Position numbers and translations under genes: made by a program. Shown in pieces: positions 6,782 through 15,962 of a stretch of 64,000 bases of DNA; the first letter of the stretch is position 1; each line of letters begins with the position of its first letter. A model generated the notes under the pieces. That model saw only the letters and a list, made by a program, of their open reading frames with translations. It made no database searches and was not told where the DNA came from. The stretch is from an uncultured Lachnospiraceae bacterium (GTDB taxonomy: Bacteria > Bacillota > Clostridia > Lachnospirales > Lachnospiraceae): assembly GCA_902761585.1 (NCBI GenBank), contig CACWKX010000003.1:62001-126000 (forward strand), read 5' to 3'.

Positions 6782-9700
6782 ATGAAGATCAGATCACGCA
6801 GGCTGATAGCGCTCATGCTGTCGGCAGCGATGGTATTCCCGGCAGCTCCTGCGGCATCCGCAGCGGAAGGGCAGGAATCGTTGCAAAGTCAGGCACCCGA
6901 AGAAACACAGGTGAAGCCTGCCCCGGAGACTGCGGCTGAGACACAGCCGCAGACAGCAGCGGAAACGCAGGCACAGACTGCAGCCGAGACACAGCCGCAG
7001 ACAGCAGCGGAAACGCAGGCACAGACTGCAGCCGAGACACAGCCGCAGACGGCAGCGGAAACACAGGCGCAGTCGGCTTCAGAAACGCAGGCCGCACCGG
7101 AGACGCAGCCGCAGTCGAAGGAAGGGACAGAATCAGGCACCCAGACATCGGAATCTTCCAGGGAAACTGAGGCGCAGGAAGAGACAGAGCCGGATAAGGC
7201 AGAGAAGGGAAGCTTCGAGGCGAAGGAGAAAGGTGTTTCACTGAAGCTGACGCTGCCGAAAGGGAAAAAGCTTCCGGCTGACACAAAGCTTACGCTAAAG
7301 ATATCAGGTGCCAAGAGCGGTCCAAAGCAGATGGTGCTTGTCCAGAAGGCACTCGAAAAGGCACAGCACACGGTCGAAAAAGTTTGTCTTCTGACCATCA
7401 CAGCAGTTGGTAAGGATGGAAAAGCCGTCACGCTCCCAAAAGGGACGACCCTCAGCTTTTCATTCGGGAACGGGCTTGATCTCGGAATCGCAGAGAGAAG
7501 AGAAGGGAAGATTCATTTTCTGACAGTGGGAGATCAGGCATCGGATGCCGGCGGATCGCTGAAATTATCCCAGGACCAGACAAAGCTGGTTTCTGCATCC
7601 GTCAGCCTCGGCAGCGAAGGGAAGGGAAGCCTGACCTACGCAGCTGTGAGTCTCCAGAACAGGAAAAACAGTGGTGGAAAGCTGTCGGCTGGTGACGTGA
7701 GCGGTTTTGCCGGAGCAGGTGTGTATGCGGCTGCCGCAGAGCACTTCGATGGAAAGAAGGATGAAAAAACACAGGTTCTTGCGGGAGACAGGGGAGAGGA
7801 TGACGAGGAAAAGGCGGAGAATCTGAAGAAGGCGCAGACCCTTCTGGGGAAGCTTGCATCCTACTCGGCATCGCTTGCGGATGCGCAGGATTCGGACAGC
7901 GTGCGCATTGTGAATCTGTATGCAGATGATGCCGGCAATGTGAACACAGCGGCTGAGGATGTCACCGACCCTATGTACGGCGTGAAGGCGGCGGACGGGA
8001 CAATCGATGTCACCTCCGGCTATGTAGTCGTCAATATCATTGCCAAAAGCACGGATCAGACCATCCACATCCCGGACTTTGCCGTTACTTATTCGGAGAA
8101 CGGGAGGGCACAGGCGGTGACAGCTGATTCGCATCCGGAGTTAGCGCAGCATCTGATCGTCAACATCACTGCGGGAAATGGCAGGGATGGGAAGGATTTT
8201 GGCCTCGTCTCCTATACGGGGACGGCTGACCGGGGCGGCGCAGTCGGGGTGTATCTGGCACCGGCGGGAACCATCCGGTTTGCAGGGGCGCTGACAGGGG
8301 CTGTGTATGCGAAAAGTGCAGCAGTGGAGGGGAAGCTGTCCCATGTCACTGAAGCAGACCAGGCAGGAAAATCGAAAGAGGATACAGAAGAGGCCGCTAC
8401 AGAGAAGGATGCGGCAGCTCTGATGGAGGAGACAGCAGCGGAAGCCAGTCAGAATGCTGCGGATAAGGACGGCACAGATGACAGCCCGAAGGTAACACTG
8501 AAAGTGAGTGCTTACAGTCAGAACGCAGACGATCCACAGAAGCAGGAGCCGCTGAAAGGCGTTGTCTTCTCCCTTTACGAAAGGGCGAATGGACAGACTG
8601 ACGGGCAAAGAGACCAGCTTGTGTACAGCTGGACATCAGGCGAAGAGGCCAAGCAGATCCCGGCAGGCCTTTTGAAGAAAGGAGGAACCTATGTTGTCCG
8701 CGAGGAGGCGATGCCGGTTTCTGAGAACAGCACAGGTAGCACAGACACGACTGTCTATGCGAAGCTGGCGGAGACGGTGTTCACTGTAGGGGCAGCAGAA
8801 ATTAAGCTAACGGAAAACGATAATAAGGGGATAACTTTGAAGCCTCCGGTGGAAGGCAGCAGCGATTATGAGCTGAACTATGTCCATGAACCTAGTCAGA
8901 CTCCTGAGACGCTGAAGAATTCCGTTACTATTAAGGCGCTGGATCCTTCTGGAGCAGGCGTGCCAGGCTCCCAGGTTACGATTAAAAGGCAGACGTCGGA
9001 GACAGATGCGTCCGGAAATGCTCAGTGGAAACAGGTGGCGGCATTCACCATGCAAGGGAGTGAGGTAGTCTTTGATTTCGGAAGCAATCTTCCAACGGAA
9101 GAGGGGGCTGCTGCGGTCTTCCGTATCATCGAAAGTGCACCGGCGGGGATGACGTCCCTTGCTTACGGAAATGACAGAAAAGCCCAGAAAACAGAACAGG
9201 CTTCCACAACTCTGACTTTTACTAACAAGAAGGAGCAGGGGCCGGATGCAGAGTGGCAGCTGACTTCCAGGACGCGTGTATATGCAGATGGGACCGGGAC
9301 AGATCTTATAGACAAAGATAAAGACCAGGTGGATTCCGTCACCTTTACGGACGCCTATCTCGTATCCCTGACTTCCAGCCAGGTAAACTACGAGAGCGAC
9401 GAAAAGACGCTTGTCCAGAATCTGGCTGGGGCATCCATTACGGTTCAGGCAGGAAGTGTGCCTCTGAAAGCCGGTGCTGATTATCTGGTTTATACGGTAA
9501 CAGACGGGGAGGCGGATCAGAAGCAGAACGTCTCCGATAATAGCTTCACGATGCCGAATAGCTCGGTTCAGCTGGTTCTTCTAAGTAAGGGGACCGGAAG
9601 CACAGTCAAGGTAACTGGAAAGTGGGGAGAAAAAGATTCCTACCATTTCATCAGCGGTGGAAATGAAGCTTCCGGTACGCTCACAGCACCAGTGGAGGGC

Positions 9701-11530
9701 AAAAATGGAACCTATTCCAGCCAGATTCCAGCTCTTACGCTGAAGAGCCGCATCCAGGCGGTTGTAAATCTCAGCTCGGTCGATAACGCAGAGAAGGAAC
9801 ATTTGTCGGGGGCATCCCGAACCGTCAAGGCAAAGGTTGCGGGGACGGAAGGAGAGATCAGGGCAAATCCAACAACATTTGTTCTGAACAACCCGGATCT
9901 GGATGATGAGGTCATCGGGATGCTTCAGACAGGCTCCGGAAACCAAACGACGCATATCGTTGGAACACAGAACTGGAATGGTTATAATTTCAATCCGGTG
10001 AACGGTATCATCACAGGCACGAGCCAGGCTACGGATGGAACGGCTACGGCTGTGACAATCAATGCAAAGCTGACCAGTGTCCAGACACCTGTCACTGTTG
10101 ATGGAAAGATCGTAGTGTACATGGATCTGTACCGGGCCTCCACTGGAAAGCGTCTTCCGGTCGCAGTTCAGAAACAGTATCGGGTGCGGGTCTTCATGGA
10201 TGCAGGAGGAACCCTTCCGTATGGGGATGCCCAGACGCTGACAGTATCGAAGAATAATTCGACGTCCGGGACAAACGGAAGCGCGCGGTTCACCGTTCCG
10301 GTCGATGCACTGCATGGGACGACCTATTATGTATATGAGGTCGATGCAGAGGGAAGGCCAATTCAAAACAGCAGTGACATGAAGATTCAGATCAAGGGCG
10401 GCGATCGCACCGGCGAAAATGGTGCAGCCGTCACGATGAAGGCGATGGAGGTGGACTCCTACAGGGCCAAAGGAACTTATGTGGTCACGGACAGGACCAT
10501 CAGGATCCAGAATCTTTATACCGATTCGTATTACAATGCACACCGAAGCGAGTTTATGTCAAACGGAATGTTTGACATTCAGCTGAAGGTAGTCGATGCC
10601 TCTGGCAATGAACTTCCGGTTGATAACCTGGTCGCGGAGTTCAGGGTGCGGACCAGGGACGGGAAGCTGGCACTGAAGAACAACCAGAAGATTACGCTGA
10701 AGAATACATCTGTCGGAGAACGGAGGAATATCTCTTTCCCGGTTCCGATTGATACCGGAAAGCAGACGATGGGGGTCACGCTGATGTCGATCAGGACGAC
10801 GGCAGGCGTGAGCCTGGCGAAGGACTACACGCTGCTCACGGCATCGTACGACGGAAACTTCTCGAAGGTTGGGAGCAGAACCGGCGAACGGATATTTACA
10901 ATCCATGCAGATGCTGAGAACCAGGGACCGGTCGTCTTTGTCCTGAGAAAGAATGAGACGAACGAGAAGGCTTCGCTGACACTGACAAAGTCGGTGATCT
11001 ATAAAAAGACACCGATCAGGGTTAATGCGACCTATTACATCGGAATCTTCGCAGATGCGGCGCACACAAAGCTGCTGTTCAAGAAGGCGATGAGCCTGAA
11101 GGATGCCAGCTCGATGTCCGATACGTTGAAAGTCAACATCAATTCACAGAAGGGAAGGACCATTACCCTGTACTTTGCGGAGACGGACAGGAATGGCAAG
11201 GTGGTCGAGAGCGGGAAGAAGACAGGCTACAATATCTCGATCAGCCAGTCGCAGGTGACGCTGTCCCAGTCCAATATGACAGCCGGTGTGACTGTGACAA
11301 ACGAAATTCTTGATGGTTCCAGGGCAGCGGAGCGGCTGACCGATCCGGATTCCGGGTTTGCGGGTGATTCAGCCGCTCTTGCGGATGCGCAGGCGCTTGC
11401 CTCCAGTTCGAATCTGAACAGCAGGACCGGTGATGATTCGCCGCTGATGCGCTATGCGCTGCTGCTTGTGATCGCCTGTGCCGGTGTGGCTGCGGGGCTT
11501 TATCTTGTTCTTCGCAGACGCAAGACCTGA
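6782..11530 (+). CDS. Large sortase-anchored surface protein with SpaA/Cna-B-like domains
   Basis: Secreted protein of 1582 residues with a signal peptide (Lys/Arg-rich start, hydrophobic core, about residues 1-28). It is followed by a Thr/Gln/Glu-rich spacer with a 16-residue repeat (AETQPQTAAETQAQTA) encoded by 48-nt units at 6938-7081. The central region contains stretches resembling prealbumin-like SpaA/Cna-B repeats (LKGVVFSLYERANG near 8555; SVTIKALDPSGAGVPGSQVTIKR near 8920). The C-terminus has NSRTGDDSP, a hydrophobic helix (YALLLVIACAGVAAGLYLVL) and RRRKT, a cell-wall sorting signal of non-LPXTG type. It is probably a stalk or adhesin attached by the class B sortase upstream. The start at 6782 follows GAGGGGG; the longer frame from 6680 has no signal peptide at its start. 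The ligand is unknown. Confidence 0.85.
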   Translation: MKIRSRRLIALMLSAAMVFPAAPAASAAEGQESLQSQAPEETQVKPAPETAAETQPQTAAETQAQTAAETQPQTAAETQAQTAAETQPQTAAETQAQSASETQAAPETQPQSKEGTESGTQTSESSRETEAQEETEPDKAEKGSFEAKEKGVSLKLTLPKGKKLPADTKLTLKISGAKSGPKQMVLVQKALEKAQHTVEKVCLLTITAVGKDGKAVTLPKGTTLSFSFGNGLDLGIAERREGKIHFLTVGDQASDAGGSLKLSQDQTKLVSASVSLGSEGKGSLTYAAVSLQNRKNSGGKLSAGDVSGFAGAGVYAAAAEHFDGKKDEKTQVLAGDRGEDDEEKAENLKKAQTLLGKLASYSASLADAQDSDSVRIVNLYADDAGNVNTAAEDVTDPMYGVKAADGTIDVTSGYVVVNIIAKSTDQTIHIPDFAVTYSENGRAQAVTADSHPELAQHLIVNITAGNGRDGKDFGLVSYTGTADRGGAVGVYLAPAGTIRFAGALTGAVYAKSAAVEGKLSHVTEADQAGKSKEDTEEAATEKDAAALMEETAAEASQNAADKDGTDDSPKVTLKVSAYSQNADDPQKQEPLKGVVFSLYERANGQTDGQRDQLVYSWTSGEEAKQIPAGLLKKGGTYVVREEAMPVSENSTGSTDTTVYAKLAETVFTVGAAEIKLTENDNKGITLKPPVEGSSDYELNYVHEPSQTPETLKNSVTIKALDPSGAGVPGSQVTIKRQTSETDASGNAQWKQVAAFTMQGSEVVFDFGSNLPTEEGAAAVFRIIESAPAGMTSLAYGNDRKAQKTEQASTTLTFTNKKEQGPDAEWQLTSRTRVYADGTGTDLIDKDKDQVDSVTFTDAYLVSLTSSQVNYESDEKTLVQNLAGASITVQAGSVPLKAGADYLVYTVTDGEADQKQNVSDNSFTMPNSSVQLVLLSKGTGSTVKVTGKWGEKDSYHFISGGNEASGTLTAPVEGKNGTYSSQIPALTLKSRIQAVVNLSSVDNAEKEHLSGASRTVKAKVAGTEGEIRANPTTFVLNNPDLDDEVIGMLQTGSGNQTTHIVGTQNWNGYNFNPVNGIITGTSQATDGTATAVTINAKLTSVQTPVTVDGKIVVYMDLYRASTGKRLPVAVQKQYRVRVFMDAGGTLPYGDAQTLTVSKNNSTSGTNGSARFTVPVDALHGTTYYVYEVDAEGRPIQNSSDMKIQIKGGDRTGENGAAVTMKAMEVDSYRAKGTYVVTDRTIRIQNLYTDSYYNAHRSEFMSNGMFDIQLKVVDASGNELPVDNLVAEFRVRTRDGKLALKNNQKITLKNTSVGERRNISFPVPIDTGKQTMGVTLMSIRTTAGVSLAKDYTLLTASYDGNFSKVGSRTGERIFTIHADAENQGPVVFVLRKNETNEKASLTLTKSVIYKKTPIRVNATYYIGIFADAAHTKLLFKKAMSLKDASSMSDTLKVNINSQKGRTITLYFAETDRNGKVVESGKKTGYNISISQSQVTLSQSNMTAGVTVTNEILDGSRAAERLTDPDSGFAGDSAALADAQALASSSNLNSRTGDDSPLMRYALLLVIACAGVAAGLYLVLRRRKT
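6938..7081 (+). repeat. 48-nt tandem repeat in the surface-protein gene
   Basis: Two near-identical 48-nt units (6938-6985, 6986-7033) plus a diverged third encode a Thr/Gln/Glu-rich 16-residue spacer repeat. Confidence 0.8.
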
Positions 11531-11626
11531 GGGCTCAACGCTTGAGGGAAAGGCATCTTTGGTCGTCTGACCTGGTTCGGCAACCGAACTGACAGGGCTC
11601 AGAAGAGAAAAACAGATTCGTGTCTA

Positions 11627-11655
11627 TTGCGAACCGGATTCAAAGCAGGTATAAT
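11627..11655 (+). promoter_or_regulatory. fba promoter
   Basis: TTGCGA (11627-11632), a 17-base spacer and a perfect TATAAT (11650-11655). Confidence 0.85.
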
Positions 11656-11730
11656 GCGGGTGGATGCGGGCAGAAAAGCGTCTGCCCGCCCGCGAACAGA
11701 TTTTATCAACTCAAAAAGGGAGGAAAAATC

Positions 11731-12687
11731 ATGTCATTAGTCACATCTACCGAGATGTTCCAGAAGGCATACAAGGGCGGATATGCAATTGGCGCTTTCA
11801 ACATCAACAATATGGAGATTGTCCAGGGAATCACCGAGGCAGCTGCCGAGCTGAATTCTCCGGTCATCCTTCAGGCTTCCCAGGGAGCAAGAAAGTACGC
11901 TAACTCCGTCTATCTGGTAAAGCTTGTAGAGGCTGCTCTTGAGATTCATCCGGACCTGCCGGTTGTTCTTCATCTGGATCACGGTGCAGACTTCGAGGTC
12001 TGCAAGGACTGCGTAGACAACGGCTTTACTTCTGTCATGATCGATGCTTCCTCCAAGCCGTTCAAGGAGAACATCGAGCTGACAAAGAAGGTTGTTGAGT
12101 ACGCACACGCTCATGGCGTTGTCGTCGAGGCTGAGCTTGGCACTCTGGCAGGCATCGAGGATGCTGTCGCTGTCAAGGCGGAGGATTCCTCCTACACCAA
12201 TCCGGACGACGTTGAGGAATTTGTCGGCGAGACCGGTGTTGATTCCCTTGCAATCGCAATCGGAACCAGCCATGGCGCATACAAGTTCAAGCCGGGCACA
12301 AAGCCGCAGCTTCGTTTTGATATCCTCGATGAGGTTGTCAAGAGACTGCCGGGCTTCCCGATCGTCCTGCACGGAGCTTCCTCTGTCCCGCAGGAGTATG
12401 TCAAGATCATCAACGCAAACGGCGGTGCTCTGAAGGATGCCATTGGTGTTCCGGAAGATCAGCTTCGTCAGGCTGCACGCAGCGCTGTCTGCAAGATCAA
12501 CATCGATTCCGATCTTCGTCTTGGCATGACCGCTGGTATCCGTAAGACCTTTGTTGACGATCCGTCCATCTTCGATCCGCGTCAGTATCTGAAGGTCGGC
12601 CGCCAGAACGTCCATGACATCGTTGCACACAAGATCAAGGATGTCCTTGGATCCGATGGCAAGGCTGCTGAGCTGTCCAAGAGATAA
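11731..12687 (+). CDS. fba: Class II fructose-1,6-bisphosphate aldolase
   Basis: Zinc-dependent glycolytic aldolase of 318 residues that cleaves fructose 1,6-bisphosphate into glyceraldehyde 3-phosphate and dihydroxyacetone phosphate. Visible metal and active-site motifs: LHLDHGAD (about residues 81-88), EAELGTLAGIED, IGTSHGAYKF and VLHGASSVP. Codon use is strongly biased (many GTT, CTT, GCT, TCC), typical of a highly expressed gene and different from the neighbours. The start at 11731 follows AGGGAGGAAAAATC; the upstream ATG at 11620 falls before the promoter and is rejected. Its own promoter and terminator make it monocistronic. Confidence 0.96.
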   Translation: MSLVTSTEMFQKAYKGGYAIGAFNINNMEIVQGITEAAAELNSPVILQASQGARKYANSVYLVKLVEAALEIHPDLPVVLHLDHGADFEVCKDCVDNGFTSVMIDASSKPFKENIELTKKVVEYAHAHGVVVEAELGTLAGIEDAVAVKAEDSSYTNPDDVEEFVGETGVDSLAIAIGTSHGAYKFKPGTKPQLRFDILDEVVKRLPGFPIVLHGASSVPQEYVKIINANGGALKDAIGVPEDQLRQAARSAVCKINIDSDLRLGMTAGIRKTFVDDPSIFDPRQYLKVGRQNVHDIVAHKIKDVLGSDGKAAELSKR

Positions 12688-12725
12688 GGATCAGGCTGCC
12701 TGATGAAGAAGGCCTGAATAACCGG

Positions 12726-12771
12726 AGGGGGTATCCTCAGGGTCTGAGAAGATCCCGGGAATACCCCTTTT
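12726..12771 (+). terminator. Terminator after fba
   Basis: GGGGTAT (12728-12734) pairs with ATACCCC (12761-12767), with an additional internal stem, followed by TTTT. Confidence 0.75.
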
Positions 12772-12850
12772 GCTGTATCCGGAGATATGATGTAACCAGC
12801 GGCGGATGCCGGAGATCATGGCGTCCTCATGTACGAATACAGGAGAAGAT

Positions 12851-15211
12851 ATGGAATTATCTGAGAAGGGTGTATACCTGGTCAATGGAACCGATATCGT
12901 GCCGGATACGGAGGAGGCCTCGGCTCGGATCCGGCAGATGACCGGAAAGGAACCGGACAGGCAGCAGGCGCGCAGGGAGACGATGGCATGGTCGATTCTT
13001 CACAGCCATAACCTGTCCGGAGATGATGAGAAGCTCCAGATCCGCTTCGATAAGATGGCATCTCATGACATCACATACGTGGGCATCATCCAGACAGCGA
13101 GGGCATCCGGCCTGGAGCAGTTTCCGATTCCGTATGTTCTGACGAACTGCCACAATTCGCTCTGTGCTGTCGGCGGTACGATCAATGAGGATGACCATAT
13201 GTTCGGCCTCTCAGCGGCGAAGAAGTACGGCGGCATCTATGTCCCGCCGCATCAGGCCGTCATCCACCAGTTCGCACGCGAGATGTTTGCCGAGTGCGGG
13301 GCGATGATCCTGGGCTCTGACTCCCATACCCGCTACGGGGCGCTGGGGACGATGGCGATGGGAGAGGGCGGCGGCGAGCTGGTCAAGCAGCTTCTCAGCC
13401 AGACCTACGACATCGACATGCCAGGCGTCGTCGCAGTCTATCTGGAGGGAGAGCCGGTAGCCGGGGTTGGACCGCAGGATGTTGCGCTGGCCATCATCGG
13501 CGCGGTGTTTGACAAGGGTTATGTCAAGAACAAGGTCATGGAGTTCGTCGGCCCGGGCATCGGACGCCTGAGCGAAGACTTCCGAATCGGTGTCGATGTG
13601 ATGACGACGGAGACAACCTGCCTGAGCTCGATCTGGCGAACAGATGAGAAGACAAAGAACTTCTATGAGATTCACGGCAGGAGATCCGCCTACAGAGAAA
13701 TGAATCCGGGCAGCCTTGCGTTTTACGATGGCTGCATCCGCGTGGACCTTTCAAAAATCCGGCCGATGATCGCGATGCCGTTCCACCCGAGCAATGTCTA
13801 TGCCATCGAGGATGTGCAGAGGAACCTGAAGGATGTGCTTCACGATGTGGAGGAACGTGCGAAGGTTTCCTTCGGCGGAAAGATCCACTATTCGCTTCAG
13901 GACAAGATTGTGGACGGGAAACTCTATGTCGACCAGGGCATCATCGCCGGCTGTGCAGGCGGTGGATTTGAGAATATCTGCGCGGCTGCGGACATTCTCC
14001 GGGGCCATTCGATCGGCAACGACGAGTTCACGATGAGCGTTTACCCGGCTTCCATGCCGATTTACATGGAGCTGGTGAAGGATGGCCGCTTTGCTGATCT
14101 GATCGAAGCCGGTTGTGTTGTCAAGACTGCATTCTGCGGACCCTGCTTTGGTGCGGGCGACACCCCTGCAAATGGGGCCTTCTCCATCCGCCATTCGACC
14201 CGGAACTTCCCGAACCGGGAAGGCTCGAAGGTGCAGAATGGCCAGATTGCTTCGGTTGCGCTGATGGATGCGCGTTCCATCGCAGCGACGGCGGCAAACA
14301 AGGGCTTCCTGACAGCTGCGACAGAGATGGATGTGAAGTACAGCGAGCCGGAGTACCATTTTGACAAGGCAATCTACGAGAATCGTGTGTTCAATGCCTG
14401 GGGGAAGGCGGAGCCGGAGGAAGAGCTGGTGTTCGGGCCGAATATCAAGGACTGGCCGGCGATGAGCCCCCTGCCGGAGAATCTTCTCCTGCGTGTTGTG
14501 TCCGAGATCCATGATCCGGTGACCACGACCGATGAGCTGATTCCGTCCGGTGAGACAAGCTCTTACCGTTCCAACCCGCTGGGACTCGCGGAGTTCACGT
14601 TGTCCCGAAAGGATCCGGCGTATGTGCCGCGGGCAAAGCAGGTGCAGCTGGCGCAGAAGGCGATTGAGGCGGGAGAAGATCCTGCATCCGCGCTTTCCAC
14701 ATCAGAGACAAAAGATGCGAGCTCGAAGCCACTTGCGGACTCCTATCAGGACGCAGTCAGCCTGATCGCAGAGAAGCTCCCTGGTGTCGTTGAAAGCTTC
14801 AAGGACCCGAAGACGTTCGGTGTCGGCTCGACCATCTTCGCAGTGAAGCCGGGAGATGGCTCCGCGAGAGAACAGGCCGCTTCCTGCCAGAAGGTGCTCG
14901 GCGGCTGGGCGAACATTGCATTTTCGTATGCGACGAAGCGCTATCGCTCGAACCTGATCAACTGGGGCATGCTTCCGCTTGTGATTGGGGAGGGCGACCT
15001 CCCGTTTGCAAATGGAGACTGGGTCTTCCTTCCGGATATTCGGGCTGCTGTCGCTGAGAAGCGTGACCGCATCATGGGCTTTGTCGTGAAAAACGGCGCC
15101 ATGAAAGAGTTCTACATGACACTGGGTGAGCTGACCGACCATGAGCGTGAAATCATCATGGACGGCTGTCTGATCAACTACAACCGGAAGCTGCATGAGC
15201 GCCAGGCCTGA
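12851..15211 (+). CDS. Aconitase-family hydratase
   Basis: Enzyme of 786 residues in the aconitase superfamily, whose members use a 4Fe-4S cluster to isomerise or hydrate tricarboxylic or related acids. Visible: [42 protein letters not shown] (substrate-binding DSHT), a cluster cysteine near TTETTCLSS (about residue 256) and the paired cysteines of [15 protein letters not shown] (about 429-432). The C-terminal swivel domain follows ([17 protein letters not shown]). It is diverged from AcnA/AcnB and LeuC, and such proteins are often annotated simply as hydratase; the true substrate cannot be assigned. ATG 12851 is chosen because AGGAG lies 5 bases upstream; the frame opens earlier at 12806 without a ribosome binding site. 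Confidence 0.88.
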   Translation: MELSEKGVYLVNGTDIVPDTEEASARIRQMTGKEPDRQQARRETMAWSILHSHNLSGDDEKLQIRFDKMASHDITYVGIIQTARASGLEQFPIPYVLTNCHNSLCAVGGTINEDDHMFGLSAAKKYGGIYVPPHQAVIHQFAREMFAECGAMILGSDSHTRYGALGTMAMGEGGGELVKQLLSQTYDIDMPGVVAVYLEGEPVAGVGPQDVALAIIGAVFDKGYVKNKVMEFVGPGIGRLSEDFRIGVDVMTTETTCLSSIWRTDEKTKNFYEIHGRRSAYREMNPGSLAFYDGCIRVDLSKIRPMIAMPFHPSNVYAIEDVQRNLKDVLHDVEERAKVSFGGKIHYSLQDKIVDGKLYVDQGIIAGCAGGGFENICAAADILRGHSIGNDEFTMSVYPASMPIYMELVKDGRFADLIEAGCVVKTAFCGPCFGAGDTPANGAFSIRHSTRNFPNREGSKVQNGQIASVALMDARSIAATAANKGFLTAATEMDVKYSEPEYHFDKAIYENRVFNAWGKAEPEEELVFGPNIKDWPAMSPLPENLLLRVVSEIHDPVTTTDELIPSGETSSYRSNPLGLAEFTLSRKDPAYVPRAKQVQLAQKAIEAGEDPASALSTSETKDASSKPLADSYQDAVSLIAEKLPGVVESFKDPKTFGVGSTIFAVKPGDGSAREQAASCQKVLGGWANIAFSYATKRYRSNLINWGMLPLVIGEGDLPFANGDWVFLPDIRAAVAEKRDRIMGFVVKNGAMKEFYMTLGELTDHEREIIMDGCLINYNRKLHERQA

Positions 15212-15338
15212 GCGGCGTCTTAGTGTGATGCGGCAGGATGGGCATCTGGTAGAACTGTCTGGATTGTACAAATTATATACACAATAATAAAACGAAACAA
15301 TCATAATACAAAAATAATAAAAATATAATCAAATCGTA

Positions 15339-15367
15339 TTGACAATCAAAGAGTCCTTTGCTAGTAT
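15339..15367 (+). promoter_or_regulatory. Strong promoter of the intergenic RNA
   Basis: Perfect TTGACA (15339-15344), a 17-base spacer and TAGTAT (15362-15367). It is preceded by about 75 bases of very A/T-rich DNA (15263-15338) that could act as an UP element. Confidence 0.85.
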
Positions 15368-15457
15368 GTAGTTACACAAAGAACATCGGTTGAAAGTCAG
15401 AGGAAACAGAAGAATCAATAACCGATGGGTCTGATCGCAGAAAGGAGGGCTGGACCG

Positions 15458-15541
15458 ATGGAAATCGACAGTGGAACACCGTACAGTTCAGTTCAATATA
15501 ACAGAGGCAGAGTGACAGGTCCCTGCGAAAAAGATTTCTGA
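15458..15541 (+). CDS. Possible 27-residue leader peptide inside the RNA
   Basis: AAAGGAGGG (15441-15449) lies 8 bases before ATG 15458, which opens a 27-codon frame beginning MEIDSGTPYSS and ending TGA at 15539-15541. That stop overlaps another ATG (15541) that opens 17 codons. The ribosome binding site and spacing are good, but composition is not coding-like and the bases belong to a structured RNA. It could be a small peptide, a regulatory uORF or chance. No homologue is recognised. Confidence 0.25.
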   Translation: MEIDSGTPYSSVQYNRGRVTGPCEKDF

Positions 15542-15881
15542 TGATCGGTTTTCTGGAATCGCAGTATAGAGCGAGAATCGGAGAAGAAAAGTAGAGAACC
15601 GACAGAAGCGCCTTTCACTTGTTATATTGAAAGCAAGCTGCCGGAAAAGATTCTATCGTTAAGAATTCTTGCAGTAGAAAGTTGGGAAGATGATTTTCAG
15701 AATCCGTTCCTGACGAGAAAGGGAACGAAGATCGATATCAATTATTTATTTTATGCGATGGTGCTGTAGAGCACAGCATCTTGAGTCATAGAAGAGCAGG
15801 GAAGAATCCTCCGATTCGTATGTGAGAAAGATCAGAACTGAATAGCTACTCGAAGTGTAAATCGTTCAAGTCAATCGTTTC

Positions 15882-15914
15882 GGAGCCGGTGAGATGAGTC
15901 ATCGGCTCCTTTTC
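15882..15914 (+). terminator. Terminator of the intergenic RNA
   Basis: An 11-bp stem (15882-15892 with 15899-15909, one G-U pair, GGAGCCG arm) is followed by TTTT. Confidence 0.85.
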
Positions 15915-15962
15915 TAGTGACCTGATATTCACGGCAGCTTGTGAGAACCGTTATTCGGCGTT

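Larger units (their letters stand above)
15374..15914 (+). ncRNA. Putative large structured RNA of about 540 nt
   Basis: A gene-free stretch of about 750 bases holds one transcription unit: a strong promoter at 15339-15367 and a terminator at 15882-15914. Between them many local stems can be drawn: 15384-15391 with 15420-15427 (8 bp, perfect), CGGTTTTCT near 15546 with AGAGAACCG near 15592, TCGC/GCGA inside it, CCTTTCA/TGAAAG near 15611, AAGATTC/GAATTCTT near 15648, CGTTCC/GGAACG near 15704, and GATGGTGC/GCAC..CATC near 15756. TTACAC at 15372-15377 is complementary to GTGTAA at 15855-15860, a possible closing helix. No long ORF is present and third-codon bias is absent. It does not show tmRNA, RNase P or 6S hallmarks that I can recognise. 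It may belong to a known large Firmicutes RNA class (for example ROOL) or be new. Confidence 0.6.

Noticed and set aside
15458..15769. Frame continuing past TGA-TGA at 15539-15544 for 74 more codons, considered as a selenoprotein or disrupted gene
   Set aside because: Codon third positions do not follow the genome's bias, the two tandem stops are unlike Sec sites, no SECIS was recognised and the bases fit RNA stems better.
15374..15914. tmRNA, RNase P RNA or 6S RNA as identity of the structured transcript
   Set aside because: No tRNA-like ends or tag reading frame, no RNase P conserved core, and the size and shape do not fit 6S.
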